A stretch of 64,000 bases of DNA from Leisingera sp. ANG-M1 (GTDB lineage Bacteria; Pseudomonadota; Alphaproteobacteria; Rhodobacterales; Rhodobacteraceae). Below are positions 16,832-26,221 of the stretch, one piece after another (position 1 is the first letter of the stretch; every line of letters begins with the position of its first letter). The stretch lies in NCBI RefSeq assembly GCF_000813745.1, contig NZ_JWLC01000021.1, positions 170,228 through 234,227 of the forward strand. Direction: 5' to 3'. Below the pieces are notes generated by a model that was given only the letters and a program-made list of their open reading frames with translations, was not told the origin of the DNA and searched no databases. The translations under genes and the position numbers were made by a program.

Positions 16832-17435
16832 TTTGCTCCGCGTTCTATAAATACAAGAAGGTCAAGATTTTCGCGCTTGCAGCGAATGTCCGCAGCGCGG
16901 GCCGCAATCGCGGCATCGAGATGCTGTGCTGAGAGTCCACTTTGGGCCGTCCTCAACGCCTAGCCGGAACCTAATCGGCTGGATGCTGCGCTGCCTCCGA
17001 TGACCGTGAAGAGCCCATAGGTCCTGGTTTCTGTTTCGCAGCTAAAGTCCGCTTTGTTGGGCAACGTCAATTCCCGGTGAGCGATTGATCTCGGGTGGTG
17101 GCCTAAGTTCCGAGTTTACTTTGAACATGTCGAGAACTACGGTCCACTCTAATAAGACCGACGAGAAGTTCGCTAATTATGCCCGTGACAAGCTACATTT
17201 TTGCTGTTTCCCCCCCGCCACGCGCCTAAGCCCGTCATTTGCTGCGCGCGTGTGCGTGCAAGACTGACGCTGGCGCGAGAGGTCGTCTAAAACGCGGCCA
17301 TCCCTGTTAGGCAAGCAGGGTTTAGGTTGCGTGCGCCTTTTCGCCTCCAAATCTCGAAATTTCCAACCGTGATGCAAACGCCTTTTGGGGCCGTAGCAGC
17401 ATCATGGCCGTCTGGCTGTCTGGAGGCCAATTCAC
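16832..17435. other. Intergenic region
   Basis: No gene or RNA is recognised. It contains fragments of the GC-rich non-coding style common between genes here (for example a GCGAATGTCCGCAGCGCGG stretch near 16882). Confidence 0.4.
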
Positions 17436-18572
17436 ATGAAAAAACCTACTCCACTCTTCATCCTCAGTTTGTCAGCAACACTGCTGATGGTCGGTGTCGG
17501 CATGATCGTCGCACTTCTTCCTCAACAGGTTCATGCAAAGACCGGATCACTTGAAAGCGTCGGTCTCGTCGCCTCGGTTTTTGCGTTTGCCTATCTGCTC
17601 GCGCAACTGCCGATCAGCGCTCTTTCCGACCGCTTGGGCGCGAAGCGTTTCCTAGTCATTGGCTATATGCTGTGCGCGGTGTCTGGTGTTGTTTTCTTTT
17701 TCACCGAAACCGCCGGAGGCATCTTCTTCGGCCGCGCTGTTCAAGGCATCGGCGAAGCTCCGATCTGGGCGCTCGGGCCAGCTATTCTTTCACTGGCCTA
17801 TCCGTCAACCAAGGGGCGTGTCATTGGCACCTACAACGCGGCAATTCACATTGGCCTGACGGCGGGTCCGTTGTTGGGTTTGCTTGTCGCGTCGAACGGC
17901 CAAGGCAGTCTGCCGTTTCTGATTTTTGCCGTGCTGTGCTTATTCGCAGGGCTGTGTGTCTTTTTCTTTCTGAAACCCGTCGCCGTTCCTCTTGGACAGT
18001 CTCGGCCAAGCTTTGCGCAATTTGTCAGCTTGTTACGCCAAAGGAAGACGTTGATCCTTTTGTTGGGCGTCCTTCTGTACGGCGCTGGATACGGTGTCTT
18101 CCTAACGGTTTTGCCCGTTTCTTTGGCATCCACACATGGGTTTGGCGCAACGGCCATTAGCCTGCTGTTCGTGGTGTTCTATGCGGCTATCAGCGTGTCG
18201 CAGATCGTTGCAGGAATGCTCTCTGATCGGTTCGGGCAGACGGGATTTTTAATCTGGGGCATGGCGTTGGCTGCTGTCGGACTCGCCACATTCCCGCTCT
18301 TTTTCGGGCACTGGGCCTATATTCCACTTGGATTTTCCAGCATTGGATTGGGCATGTTCTGCGTCGCTTCCATCGCCGAGTTGAACGAGGAAGCCCCCGA
18401 CACACTCAAAGGGGCCATATCGGGAAGCTACTATTTCTTCTGGTCTGCGGGCTATGTGCTTGGTCCTCTGTCCATTGGCGCAATCAGCTCGAGTGCTCCA
18501 CTGATTGGGTTCGGAACGCTCGCTGCCTTGCTTGGCGTTCAAGCTCTAGGCTTGGTCAGGGTTCGAAGCTAA
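17436..18572 (+). CDS. Major facilitator superfamily transporter
   Basis: A 378-residue MFS protein with about 12 membrane helices. The loop 2-3 signature is SDRLGAKRF (about residues 63-71), its second-half counterpart SDRFGQTGF lies near residue 263, and RAVQGIGEAPIWALGPA occupies helix 4. Proton-driven efflux of a small molecule is the usual role. No adjacent regulator was found. ATG 17436 begins a short cytoplasmic N-terminus. A strong terminator follows at 18586, so it is probably monocistronic. Substrate unknown. Confidence 0.85.
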   Translation: MKKPTPLFILSLSATLLMVGVGMIVALLPQQVHAKTGSLESVGLVASVFAFAYLLAQLPISALSDRLGAKRFLVIGYMLCAVSGVVFFFTETAGGIFFGRAVQGIGEAPIWALGPAILSLAYPSTKGRVIGTYNAAIHIGLTAGPLLGLLVASNGQGSLPFLIFAVLCLFAGLCVFFFLKPVAVPLGQSRPSFAQFVSLLRQRKTLILLLGVLLYGAGYGVFLTVLPVSLASTHGFGATAISLLFVVFYAAISVSQIVAGMLSDRFGQTGFLIWGMALAAVGLATFPLFFGHWAYIPLGFSSIGLGMFCVASIAELNEEAPDTLKGAISGSYYFFWSAGYVLGPLSIGAISSSAPLIGFGTLAALLGVQALGLVRVRS

Positions 18573-18585
18573 CACGGATCCACAT

Positions 18586-18620
18586 GCAGGCATCCCTTCT
18601 ACGTTTGGGATGCCTGCTTT
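18586..18620 (+). terminator. Rho-independent terminator after the MFS gene
   Basis: GCAGGCATCCC and GGGATGCCTGC form a perfect 11-bp stem with a ten-base loop, followed by TTT. It lies 14 bases after the MFS stop. Confidence 0.85.
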
Positions 18621-19057
18621 ACGACTTCATTGCCGGACCAGACGCCACAACTGACTTTGCTGGGTCGTACAAGTGGCAGACTCTTGGCAAAAGCGGACTT
18701 TGGCACAACCGCGGCGAATTGGCGCTTCGTCCGGCAGTCTGTGAGTACGATCATCTCCAGATTTTGCTCGCGCGGCGAATGACCGGAAAGCGGGCGCGCC
18801 TGCAGCAACGTGAAGGTAGGGCGAAGGTCCGGAATGGGCCGCCCTGGTCACTAAACAAATAGCTGCGTGCGAAACCGCAACGTCGCGGTGCTCGGCTGGT
18901 CTGATCCCTATTTACCAAATACCGCGCCTATTATTGGCCGCGGTGTGCTTGGAGCGGACTGGTGAAAATGGAGAGGACCAAACTGTACCAACCTCGTGGC
19001 TACGTCGGAAGGTGAAGAGCTTTCTGTCAGTTGGGCAGAATTTACCGGAGCCATGGC
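18621..19057. other. Intergenic region between MFS and SulP genes
   Basis: Nothing coding is supported here. It holds the downstream side of the minus-strand SulP gene; a small GC hairpin may lie near 18820-18845. Confidence 0.4.
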
Positions 19058-20869
19058 CTAAAAGTCTATTACCGTAATGGCTGTGGGGGTACAGTTTCCG
19101 GAATATCCCTCCGGGGCCGGCTTTTTGCGGCATTCGTCAAAAACCCGAAGCTTGCACTTGGCGCATATAGCGGGATCTGCTTGATGGACTGCTGCGGAAA
19201 TCGCGTGGCCTTTGGTGATGTGCAAGTGTTTTTCGCCTAATTCGTCGATCACATGCATCCTGCGGAGTGCTCGAAGAACCTTAGTGTACATCGCAACCAC
19301 GTGGAAATCGCCGCCGCTTTGGCGGGCAGCCTGGATTTGCCGGATCAGGAAATCGGCGCCGGACAGGTCTAGCCGCCCAACCCCTTTCAAGGAGAATACT
19401 TTGATCTTTTGAGCAGGCGCGAACTCGTCCACCTTCTCGAACTCCGCCTCAAGCTGTTCCACAGACCCGAAAAACAATGGGCCTTCCATCCGTTGAACCC
19501 GGATCTGCGGGCATTCCGGCAGCCCATAGAGCCTGGCGTTTCGCAAACTGCGCTTGCCGCTGTCCATTGCCGGAGCCAAAGCCGCCAGAAAGGGGGCGGA
19601 ACTTTGCCGCAAGAATACGACTAAGGACGCGATAACACCGGCGACCACTGCGGTATCAAGATGGGTCAAAACCCCGGTCAGGAATGTCAGGATCAGGATG
19701 AAAGTATCGCTGGGGCTGTTGTAGATGATGTGCTTGATTTCATCGGCATTCACCAGTTTTACGGCGACATAGATGATGATGCCTGCCATCACCGGTACAG
19801 GAACATAGGTGACGAAGGGTGACAGCAGCAGCAAAAGGAGAAAAAGAAAGATCGCCGCGAATACTGCCGACATCGGGCTTTTGGCCCCCGAATCCGCGTT
19901 TAGAGCCGACCTGGTAAAGGATCCGGATCCGGCATAGGCCTGGAAGAATCCTGCGGCGAAGTTGGACAGGCCCTGGCCTACAATTTCCTGATTTGCATCA
20001 TATTTTTCCTTCCTGCGAATTGCAAACGCCCGGCCAATCGAGACCGCTTCCAGAAGACCGATAAAGGCAACCGTGGCCGCACCGGGAGACAGATCGGAAA
20101 TCAGGGAAAGGTTTATACTGGGTACGGACAGTGCCGGAGCAATTGATGGAAGTTCATCGAACATGCGGATCCCAAATGAGCCCGCGTTCAAAACCCAGCC
20201 CAGCACGGACCCGAAAAGCAGTGCCAGAAAGTAAGCGGGCAGTTTCCGGCTGATTTTCGAGAACACAAAAATGCTTGCGAAGGTAAAGGCCGCGAGGAAC
20301 ACCGCCATCATGTTGACATCACTGCGCAGGTGGACAGCTTCAACCAGCTTGCCAAGCGGTCCAGCGCCCCCAGCAATCTGAATGCCAAGCATATTGCCGA
20401 TTTGCGAGGTTCCGATCAGCAGGGCTGCGGCGGCGGTAAAGCCAACCATGACCGAATGCGAAATGAAGGAAATGACCACACCTAGCCGCATGAGGCCCGC
20501 ACATATCTGGAACATCCCAACCATGATCGTCAAAACCAGAGCCGCTGAAATATATTCTGGTGTTCCTGGAGGGAAAGCCCCGGACAAGGTCGCGAGCAGG
20601 ACGGCAGATATTGCTGTGGTTGGCCCCGATACCATGATCATCGACGATCCCCAGATCGCTGCGATGACCGGGGTGATCATTGCTGTGAACAGCCCGTATT
20701 GGGGAGGCAGCCCGGCGATCACAGCAAAAGCCACGCCTTGAGGCAAAACAATTGCCGCGTTGGTGAACCCCGCAACAGCATCGCTCATTACAGTTTTAGC
20801 GCTGATCCCGTGCATCCAAGAGCGGACGGGCCATAGGGTACGCAAGTTTCTCTTTGTATTGAACTGCAT
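19058..20869 (-). CDS. SulP-family inorganic anion transporter with STAS domain
   Basis: A 603-residue SulP/SLC26-type transporter for sulfate, bicarbonate or a related anion. The membrane domain begins with the DAVAGFTNAAIVLPQGVAFA signature (about residues 29-48) and contains FAIRRKEKYDANQEIVGQGL and QAYAGSGSFTRSALN. A STAS domain occupies about residues 440-560. After it comes a C-terminal tail with four cysteines (CAKCKLRVFDEC and a later Cys), which is not a standard SulP feature and may bind metal. It lies alone with no obvious carbonic anhydrase partner in this window. Anion specificity is not decidable. Confidence 0.88.
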   Translation of the reverse strand: MQFNTKRNLRTLWPVRSWMHGISAKTVMSDAVAGFTNAAIVLPQGVAFAVIAGLPPQYGLFTAMITPVIAAIWGSSMIMVSGPTTAISAVLLATLSGAFPPGTPEYISAALVLTIMVGMFQICAGLMRLGVVISFISHSVMVGFTAAAALLIGTSQIGNMLGIQIAGGAGPLGKLVEAVHLRSDVNMMAVFLAAFTFASIFVFSKISRKLPAYFLALLFGSVLGWVLNAGSFGIRMFDELPSIAPALSVPSINLSLISDLSPGAATVAFIGLLEAVSIGRAFAIRRKEKYDANQEIVGQGLSNFAAGFFQAYAGSGSFTRSALNADSGAKSPMSAVFAAIFLFLLLLLLSPFVTYVPVPVMAGIIIYVAVKLVNADEIKHIIYNSPSDTFILILTFLTGVLTHLDTAVVAGVIASLVVFLRQSSAPFLAALAPAMDSGKRSLRNARLYGLPECPQIRVQRMEGPLFFGSVEQLEAEFEKVDEFAPAQKIKVFSLKGVGRLDLSGADFLIRQIQAARQSGGDFHVVAMYTKVLRALRRMHVIDELGEKHLHITKGHAISAAVHQADPAICAKCKLRVFDECRKKPAPEGYSGNCTPTAITVIDF

Positions 20870-20968
20870 TGGAGCTGCTACCGCACAAGTTTTTTGTGAG
20901 AGGCCGGACCTGCCGTGGTCATTGGGATTACGTCATGCCTTGTTCCGCCAGGTCCAGTGATGATGAAA

Positions 20969-20997
20969 TGGGCCGATCAACAAGTTAGCGGCCCATA
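20969..20997 (-). terminator. Possible hairpin downstream of tctA
   Basis: ATGGGCCG and CGGCCCAT pair across 13 bases, 44 bases past the TctA stop on the minus strand. The T run is weak, so termination is uncertain. Confidence 0.35.
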
Positions 20998-21040
20998 CCT
21001 GTGACATTGTGCGTGTGAGAGCCCAGAGCTGTGTTCAGCA

Positions 21041-22555
21041 CTAGCCCTCTTCGGTCACGGCCTTTTGGACAGCGTTCCGGCCGGCCTTTATGCCCGCGCG
21101 AACAATTGCGGTTACCGTCAGTGCCGTCAGCCCCCAGAACACCCAGGTGATCGGGCTGCTAACCAGGATCCAGGGCGATCCGCCGGACATCAGCATCGCC
21201 TGCCGGAAATTGTCCTCCAGCATCGGTCCCAGGATATAAGCGATCAGGAAAGGTGCCGCCGGAATGTCGTTGCGCAGCATGACAAAGCCCAAGGCGCCCA
21301 TAGCAAACATCACGCCGACGTCGAAGATGTTGTTATTGACCGCAAATACACCGTAGACGCACAGCACCAGAATACTGGGAAAGAGGATCGAGCGCGGAAC
21401 GTCTGCCACGAATTTGAAGACTCTGATCGCAGCGGACCCGATGAAGAACAGGAAAACCGAAGAGACGATCAGCCCGATGAACAGCCCATAGATCAAATCG
21501 GCATTAGTCACGAACATCATAGGCCCCGGCTGAAGCCCATGGATCATAAACGCACCGATGATGATCGCAGTGATCACATCGCCGGGAATGCCCAACGAGA
21601 GCAAAGGGATCAGCGTAGCGCCTGCTACGCCGTTGTTGCCCGCTTCCGCGGCTGCCACCCCTTCGATCTCACCCTTGCCGAAATTCTCCTTCTTGGGGGA
21701 TTTGCGGCGCGCTTCACTGTAGGACAGAAAGGCGGACGGGGCCGCTCCAATCCCGGGGATGGAACCGAGCACAACACCAATGACACTGCCGCGCACGATG
21801 GATTTGAAGCTGCGTTTGTATTCCGCAAACGTCACCCAATTCTTGCCAAGACCCCGGGTCCTGTCATGGGCGTCACCGGGTTTCCAGACAACGGACAGGA
21901 TCTCGGGGATTGCGAACAGGCCGATCAGAACCGCGATGAAGTTCAACCCACCCATCAGGTTTGGGTCTCCGAAGGTAAAGCGGTTGGTGCCATAGACCAG
22001 ATCAAGCCCAACAGTGGCGAGCAAAAGGCCCATGACAGCGGAAAAGGCGCCCCGCAGCATGCTTTTGCCGGACACGCCCGAGATGATGGTGAGGGAGAAC
22101 AGGATGAGCGTGAAAAATTCCGGCGGCCGGAAACTCAGCGCAAATGAGGCGAGAAATCCGGCAAACAGAATGAGCGACAGATTGGAGATCAGATCTGCGG
22201 TGCAGGAAGCCCATAGCGCCATCCCCAAGGCCCGCCCGGCCTCGCCCTTTTCTGCCATCGGATACCCGTCCATGACGGTGGCACTGGAGGCAGGCGTGCC
22301 CGGGGTCTTGATCAGGATCGCGGGGATGGAGCCGCCAAAGACGCCGCCCTTGTAGACGCCAAGCAGCAGCAGAATGCCGGTGATAGGAGTCATCGCAAAG
22401 GTAAACGGCAAGGTCAGGGCAACGGTCATCGTAACCGACATGCCGGGAACGGCACCACCAATTGTTCCAATGATGACCCCGATAAACAGGGACAAAAAGG
22501 CCTCGAAATTTGCGACGAGCCCCAAACCCGCCACCAGATTGTCAAAGATACTCAC
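21041..22555 (-). CDS. tctA: Tripartite tricarboxylate transporter large permease, TctA
   Basis: A 504-residue TctA-family permease, the large membrane subunit of a binding-protein-dependent secondary transporter. Visible signatures are GTIGGAVPGMSVTMTVALTLP near residue 30, IPAILIKTPGTPASSATVMDGYP near residue 77, GSIPGIGAAPSAFLSYSEARR near residue 260 (all as locations of conserved loops), and a long array of hydrophobic helices. GTG 22555 overlaps the TctB stop (GTGA), giving translational coupling. The system acts with TctB and TctC; the substrate is set by TctC and is not citrate by necessity. Confidence 0.92.
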   Translation of the reverse strand: MSIFDNLVAGLGLVANFEAFLSLFIGVIIGTIGGAVPGMSVTMTVALTLPFTFAMTPITGILLLLGVYKGGVFGGSIPAILIKTPGTPASSATVMDGYPMAEKGEAGRALGMALWASCTADLISNLSLILFAGFLASFALSFRPPEFFTLILFSLTIISGVSGKSMLRGAFSAVMGLLLATVGLDLVYGTNRFTFGDPNLMGGLNFIAVLIGLFAIPEILSVVWKPGDAHDRTRGLGKNWVTFAEYKRSFKSIVRGSVIGVVLGSIPGIGAAPSAFLSYSEARRKSPKKENFGKGEIEGVAAAEAGNNGVAGATLIPLLSLGIPGDVITAIIIGAFMIHGLQPGPMMFVTNADLIYGLFIGLIVSSVFLFFIGSAAIRVFKFVADVPRSILFPSILVLCVYGVFAVNNNIFDVGVMFAMGALGFVMLRNDIPAAPFLIAYILGPMLEDNFRQAMLMSGGSPWILVSSPITWVFWGLTALTVTAIVRAGIKAGRNAVQKAVTEEG

Positions 22556-23034
22556 GGCAGCCTCACAAATTCACCCTGCGGTATGGCCACACCCGCGACA
22601 TGCGCGAAAAAGCCGTACAGCACCACAGGGAACAGAACCGCGCACACAAGCGCGAGTTTCGGATAGTCGGATTTCAACAGAAACGCAGTCGCCGCAAAAG
22701 CCAGGACCGAGGCCCAAACCATGCCCAGCACCGGCAGAGCCCAGACATAAGCAATGGCGATCAGCGAGAAGAAAAAGACACGCGCAAAGGCGCCCGACAC
22801 CTCGCCTTCGTCTTCGTTGAACCGTTCGTTTGAATGTAGCCCTACCCAGATCAGCCCAAGCCCAGCAAGTACACACAAGCCGGCAAGCGTGTAGGGCCAG
22901 AACAACGGCGAAAGGACTATATTGGGCACGTTGGCCGGTGTGGCGACCCATCTTGGAATGGCAATAAAGGATAGGATTCCCCCTAGACCGGCCGCAAATA
23001 TGCCCATCACAGATTGTCGATGAAGTTTGATCAT
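22552..23034 (-). CDS. tctB: Tripartite tricarboxylate transporter small permease, TctB
   Basis: A 160-residue protein with four likely membrane helices (about residues 8-26, 42-62, 84-112 and 117-150), the standard TctB layout. ATG 23034 has GGAGGAAGC directly upstream, which fixes the start. It lies 71 bases after TctC and overlaps TctA by four bases, so all three are one operon. Confidence 0.88.
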   Translation of the reverse strand: MIKLHRQSVMGIFAAGLGGILSFIAIPRWVATPANVPNIVLSPLFWPYTLAGLCVLAGLGLIWVGLHSNERFNEDEGEVSGAFARVFFFSLIAIAYVWALPVLGMVWASVLAFAATAFLLKSDYPKLALVCAVLFPVVLYGFFAHVAGVAIPQGEFVRLP

Positions 23035-23105
23035 GCTTCCTCCTCCGATTGGATTTGCGGATCTTCGCGCCGACCTGTTCCAGCCGGCGCGCAGATCCGC
23101 ACAGC

Positions 23106-24083
23106 TCAACCTTCGATACGCATGCCGAGCTCGTCGACCAGAGTCCGGAAAGTGTCATACTGACCGCGAATGAAGGCATTTGCCTCTTCCGGCGACATCA
23201 GCTTGATGATCGAGCCGCGCGCCTCCATGCGCTCGCGGAACTGGGCGTCCTGGGTTGCATCAGCCATCCAATCGCTCCACTTTGCAGCAACATCGTCCGG
23301 CAGGTCGTCGGGCGAAGCAATTCCGGTCCAGCCGACCAGTTGGTGCAGAGAAGGCCTGCCCAGTTCTGCAGCTGAGGGTGCATCGAAGCCCTCAACGCGG
23401 TTTTCGGTAGTCACCATCAGGGGAATCAATTGGCCGCCGGTCACAAAGCTGGCGACAGCCGAAGAGTTGGTGCACAGGAAGGTTGCGGTGCCATTCAGAA
23501 TTGCGGTCGCTGCCGCACCGCCGCTTTTCTGTGGAATGTGGGTAGCAGCAGACAGCGGATCCTGGATCCCGAACTCCCGCATGATCATCACGGCCGAAAG
23601 CTGATGAAGCGACCCGACGCCTGCCGAACTGTAGCTGATGCCGCCGTCGCCAATCTTGGCGATAAGTTCCTCCATTGAGGTGATGCCGCTGCGCGGGCTG
23701 GTGACACAAACAATCGGGTTGATTTCGTAAACCGCCACAAACCGGAAATCATCCAGCGTATAGGGCAGTGTGGCCTTCATCGCCGGGCTGACCGAATGCG
23801 TGCCGACGCGGGCGAACAGCATCGTGTAGCCGTCGCCGGTTGCGTTTTGCACCGCCACTGATCCAGTCGCACCGCCGGCGCCGGCAATATTGGACATGAC
23901 CAGCGGTTGCCCAACCGCTTTGCCAAGCGGTTCGGAAATAGTGCGCGCCGAAATATCAGTTGCCCCGCCTGCGCCATAGGGAATGACCATGTTGACCGGG
24001 CGGTCCGGATATTCTGCCAGGGCGCTACCCGCAGCCAAGCCTAAGGTCAAAGCGCTCGCAAGACCGAGTGTTGAAAGTTTCAT
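23106..24083 (-). CDS. tctC: Tripartite tricarboxylate transporter periplasmic binding protein, TctC
   Basis: A 325-residue Bug/TctC-type binding protein. A Sec signal peptide (MKLSTLGLASALTLGLAAGSALA) covers residues 1-23. It is followed by EYPDRPVNMVIPYGAGGATD, where the conserved PYGAGG loop binds the carboxylate, and later by YTMLFARVGTHSVSP and ISYSSAGVGSLHQL. ATG 24083 has AGGGAGGAAATC upstream. TctC captures the solute for the TctAB permease. A 161-base gap with a perfect hairpin separates it from the upstream metallophosphoesterase gene, so the operon may extend to 26964. Confidence 0.92.
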   Translation of the reverse strand: MKLSTLGLASALTLGLAAGSALAEYPDRPVNMVIPYGAGGATDISARTISEPLGKAVGQPLVMSNIAGAGGATGSVAVQNATGDGYTMLFARVGTHSVSPAMKATLPYTLDDFRFVAVYEINPIVCVTSPRSGITSMEELIAKIGDGGISYSSAGVGSLHQLSAVMIMREFGIQDPLSAATHIPQKSGGAAATAILNGTATFLCTNSSAVASFVTGGQLIPLMVTTENRVEGFDAPSAAELGRPSLHQLVGWTGIASPDDLPDDVAAKWSDWMADATQDAQFRERMEARGSIIKLMSPEEANAFIRGQYDTFRTLVDELGMRIEG

Positions 24084-24124
24084 GATTTCCTCCCTTTGGT
24101 GTTGTGACGGCAATAGCCGACCGG

Positions 24125-24146
24125 TCCGGGCACTTTCGTGCCCGGA
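24125..24146 (-). promoter_or_regulatory. Perfect hairpin before tctC
   Basis: TCCGGGCAC and GTGCCCGGA form a nine-base stem around TTTC. No T tail follows on the minus strand, so it may be an mRNA-processing or stabilising element giving more binding protein than phosphoesterase. Confidence 0.5.
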
Positions 24147-24244
24147 TGAATGGCGAGGCAGCCAAACCTTTGCCCGCCTCACTGATTTTGAATGCGCCTG
24201 GCCCGCGCCCCGGTCTCCTCTCCGGGGATCAGACCAGTACCGGC

Positions 24245-26221
24245 CTACGCGCTGCCTTCCAGCAGGATCAGCTCCGCGTTTGCAGCCGGTGTTTCATCGC
24301 CGCACAAACCGGTACGTCCGGTTCGCGGGCAGATCCATGTGCCGCTGAGGCCCACAGTTTCGGATTGGTGGGCAATTCGCAGTGTCTTGCCCGAGCCCTT
24401 CTGCACCAGAAGCCCTGCTTCCGCTGCATTCCAAGTGCCTTCGCTGGTCTGCCCGGCAATCGCCGAGATAACCTGCGACGCAAGCCGCGGGTTGAACCGC
24501 CGGTCCACCAGGCCGGTCCGGGTGAAATAGCCACGGTCCGCGTCATCCAGCGTGTCGAGGATCACATCAACGCCAGTACCGATACCTGCCATGACAGCAT
24601 CGGCAAAGCGTTTGGTATTGGCAATTTCGTCAGACTGGGTCTGGGCCGGGCTGGCCTCAGTGGATTTGATATAGAGCACTGTTTTGACACCGGCCTCCTT
24701 GCTGAACCCTGACAGCGCGCCGGAAGCCTGCCAGGGGCAGTCAGATCGGGTTGCGGTAAACTGAATGCCGTCCACCAGGTCCGGGTTTGCCGTCAAAAAC
24801 ACTTTCAGCTCGTCGCATTCTGCGGTGGTGAAGCCGTGGCTAATCAGGTGGTTGAATTTACCGCCAGAATGTTTGGCACCGTCTTTCCTGTTGACCCGGG
24901 ACAACACAATACGCAGGCCAGCCTTTTCCTTCAAAGCCCGGATCTCCCCGGTCAATGACGGAACCTCATCCCAGCCAAGCACCAGTTCCAGCTGCTCCAC
25001 CAGCACGGCGTGATCCGCAAGAACCTGGGTCTCTTCCGCAGTGGGCATGCCGTAAAGGTAGACTTGGAATGTGTTGCCCGCTGCGGCCATCAGCTCCATG
25101 CGGCGTCGTGTTTTCGGGTGCATAATGTCCTGCAGCGGCACCCGCAGTCCGCGCACCCCCATTTCCCAAAGCGCCATCACCGGATAGTCGTTGCGGGCAA
25201 TTTTGCGCTGAAACTCATCCACCGCGCCTGAAGGCGACACCGTCATCTCTTCTGCCCAGGCATGGCGCATGTCGACATAGATGTTGTCCAGACGGCTGGT
25301 TTTAACGTGCGGCCGGCCAACAACTGAATCTTCCAGAGAAGAGCCATCTGCCAGATTTGCGCCGTAGCTGCGGTGGTAATGCGCAACGTGACCTTTTTCG
25401 TGCACATCCAGCGTCAGATACCCCAGTTTTGCAGAGTCGTTGCGTCCCTGCTGGTCGCCGCCGTCGATCCTGTACATTTCCGAGTAGTCATGACGGACAA
25501 AGCAGGTCGAAGGAGTCACATAGTATTCGCTGTCGCCGATATGATCATACCAGAAGTTATGGACATGGGCGGTGAAAACGGCCTCAGGCTTGTACATACG
25601 GATCAGGTTCAGCAACCAGCTCCGGCCCGGCTCGCCAATATTGTCGTAGCTTTCCGGCTCATTCTCGCTGGTGATATAGATCGGGTAGTGGCTGAACAGG
25701 AACATACGCTCACCCTGATGCGCAGCCAAAAAGCCTTCAAGCCAGGCTTTCTGCTCCTCCTCGGCCGGATCACCCGAATTGATCAGAGGAGAGTTGATGA
25801 CGATGAAGTGGCACCCTGCATGCGTGATTGCATAGTAGTCCTTGCCAAAATGCTTGCGGTACAGCTCGATATATTCGCCGCATACCATGCCAGCAGGCAT
25901 CCAGCTGACAGGTTTGTCGCCGATATCGTGATTGCCAGGCACCATATGCAGCGGCATCTTTAGATCTTCGGCCAGGCCTTGGAAATTTTCCGCAGCATCC
26001 ACATAGCTGGGCAACTCGGGAACCGGGTTGATCATGTCTCCCAGATGCACAACAAAAGCCGGGTTGATTTCGTTCACCTGTGCAAAGACATGGCGCGCGC
26101 GCGGGTTGGCTTCGGCATTTGCCGGGTAGGGCGAGGCCGAGGAATCCTCGCGTTCGTTCACGTGCGTGTCCGAAATGATCGCGACTTTGAATAGGATGTC
26201 GCCGACTGGTCTCTTGCTCAT
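24245..26221 (-). CDS. Calcineurin-like metallophosphoesterase with a long unknown C-terminal domain
   Basis: A 658-residue protein. The N-terminal half (residues 10-300) is a binuclear metallophosphoesterase: SDTH (Asp18, His20), GDM (Asp62), GNHD (Asn97, His98), FSHYP (His178) and TAHVH (His219, His221) are all present. The rest (about 330-658) is a separate region with TIM-barrel-like alternation and a CDELKVFLTANPDLVDGIQF segment, which I cannot assign. There is no signal peptide, so it is cytoplasmic. The start overlaps the GntR stop (ATGA) with GGAG upstream. Beside TctABC it probably hydrolyses a phosphodiester or phosphomonoester derived from the imported solute. Confidence 0.8.
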   Translation of the reverse strand: MSKRPVGDILFKVAIISDTHVNEREDSSASPYPANAEANPRARHVFAQVNEINPAFVVHLGDMINPVPELPSYVDAAENFQGLAEDLKMPLHMVPGNHDIGDKPVSWMPAGMVCGEYIELYRKHFGKDYYAITHAGCHFIVINSPLINSGDPAEEEQKAWLEGFLAAHQGERMFLFSHYPIYITSENEPESYDNIGEPGRSWLLNLIRMYKPEAVFTAHVHNFWYDHIGDSEYYVTPSTCFVRHDYSEMYRIDGGDQQGRNDSAKLGYLTLDVHEKGHVAHYHRSYGANLADGSSLEDSVVGRPHVKTSRLDNIYVDMRHAWAEEMTVSPSGAVDEFQRKIARNDYPVMALWEMGVRGLRVPLQDIMHPKTRRRMELMAAAGNTFQVYLYGMPTAEETQVLADHAVLVEQLELVLGWDEVPSLTGEIRALKEKAGLRIVLSRVNRKDGAKHSGGKFNHLISHGFTTAECDELKVFLTANPDLVDGIQFTATRSDCPWQASGALSGFSKEAGVKTVLYIKSTEASPAQTQSDEIANTKRFADAVMAGIGTGVDVILDTLDDADRGYFTRTGLVDRRFNPRLASQVISAIAGQTSEGTWNAAEAGLLVQKGSGKTLRIAHQSETVGLSGTWICPRTGRTGLCGDETPAANAELILLEGSA

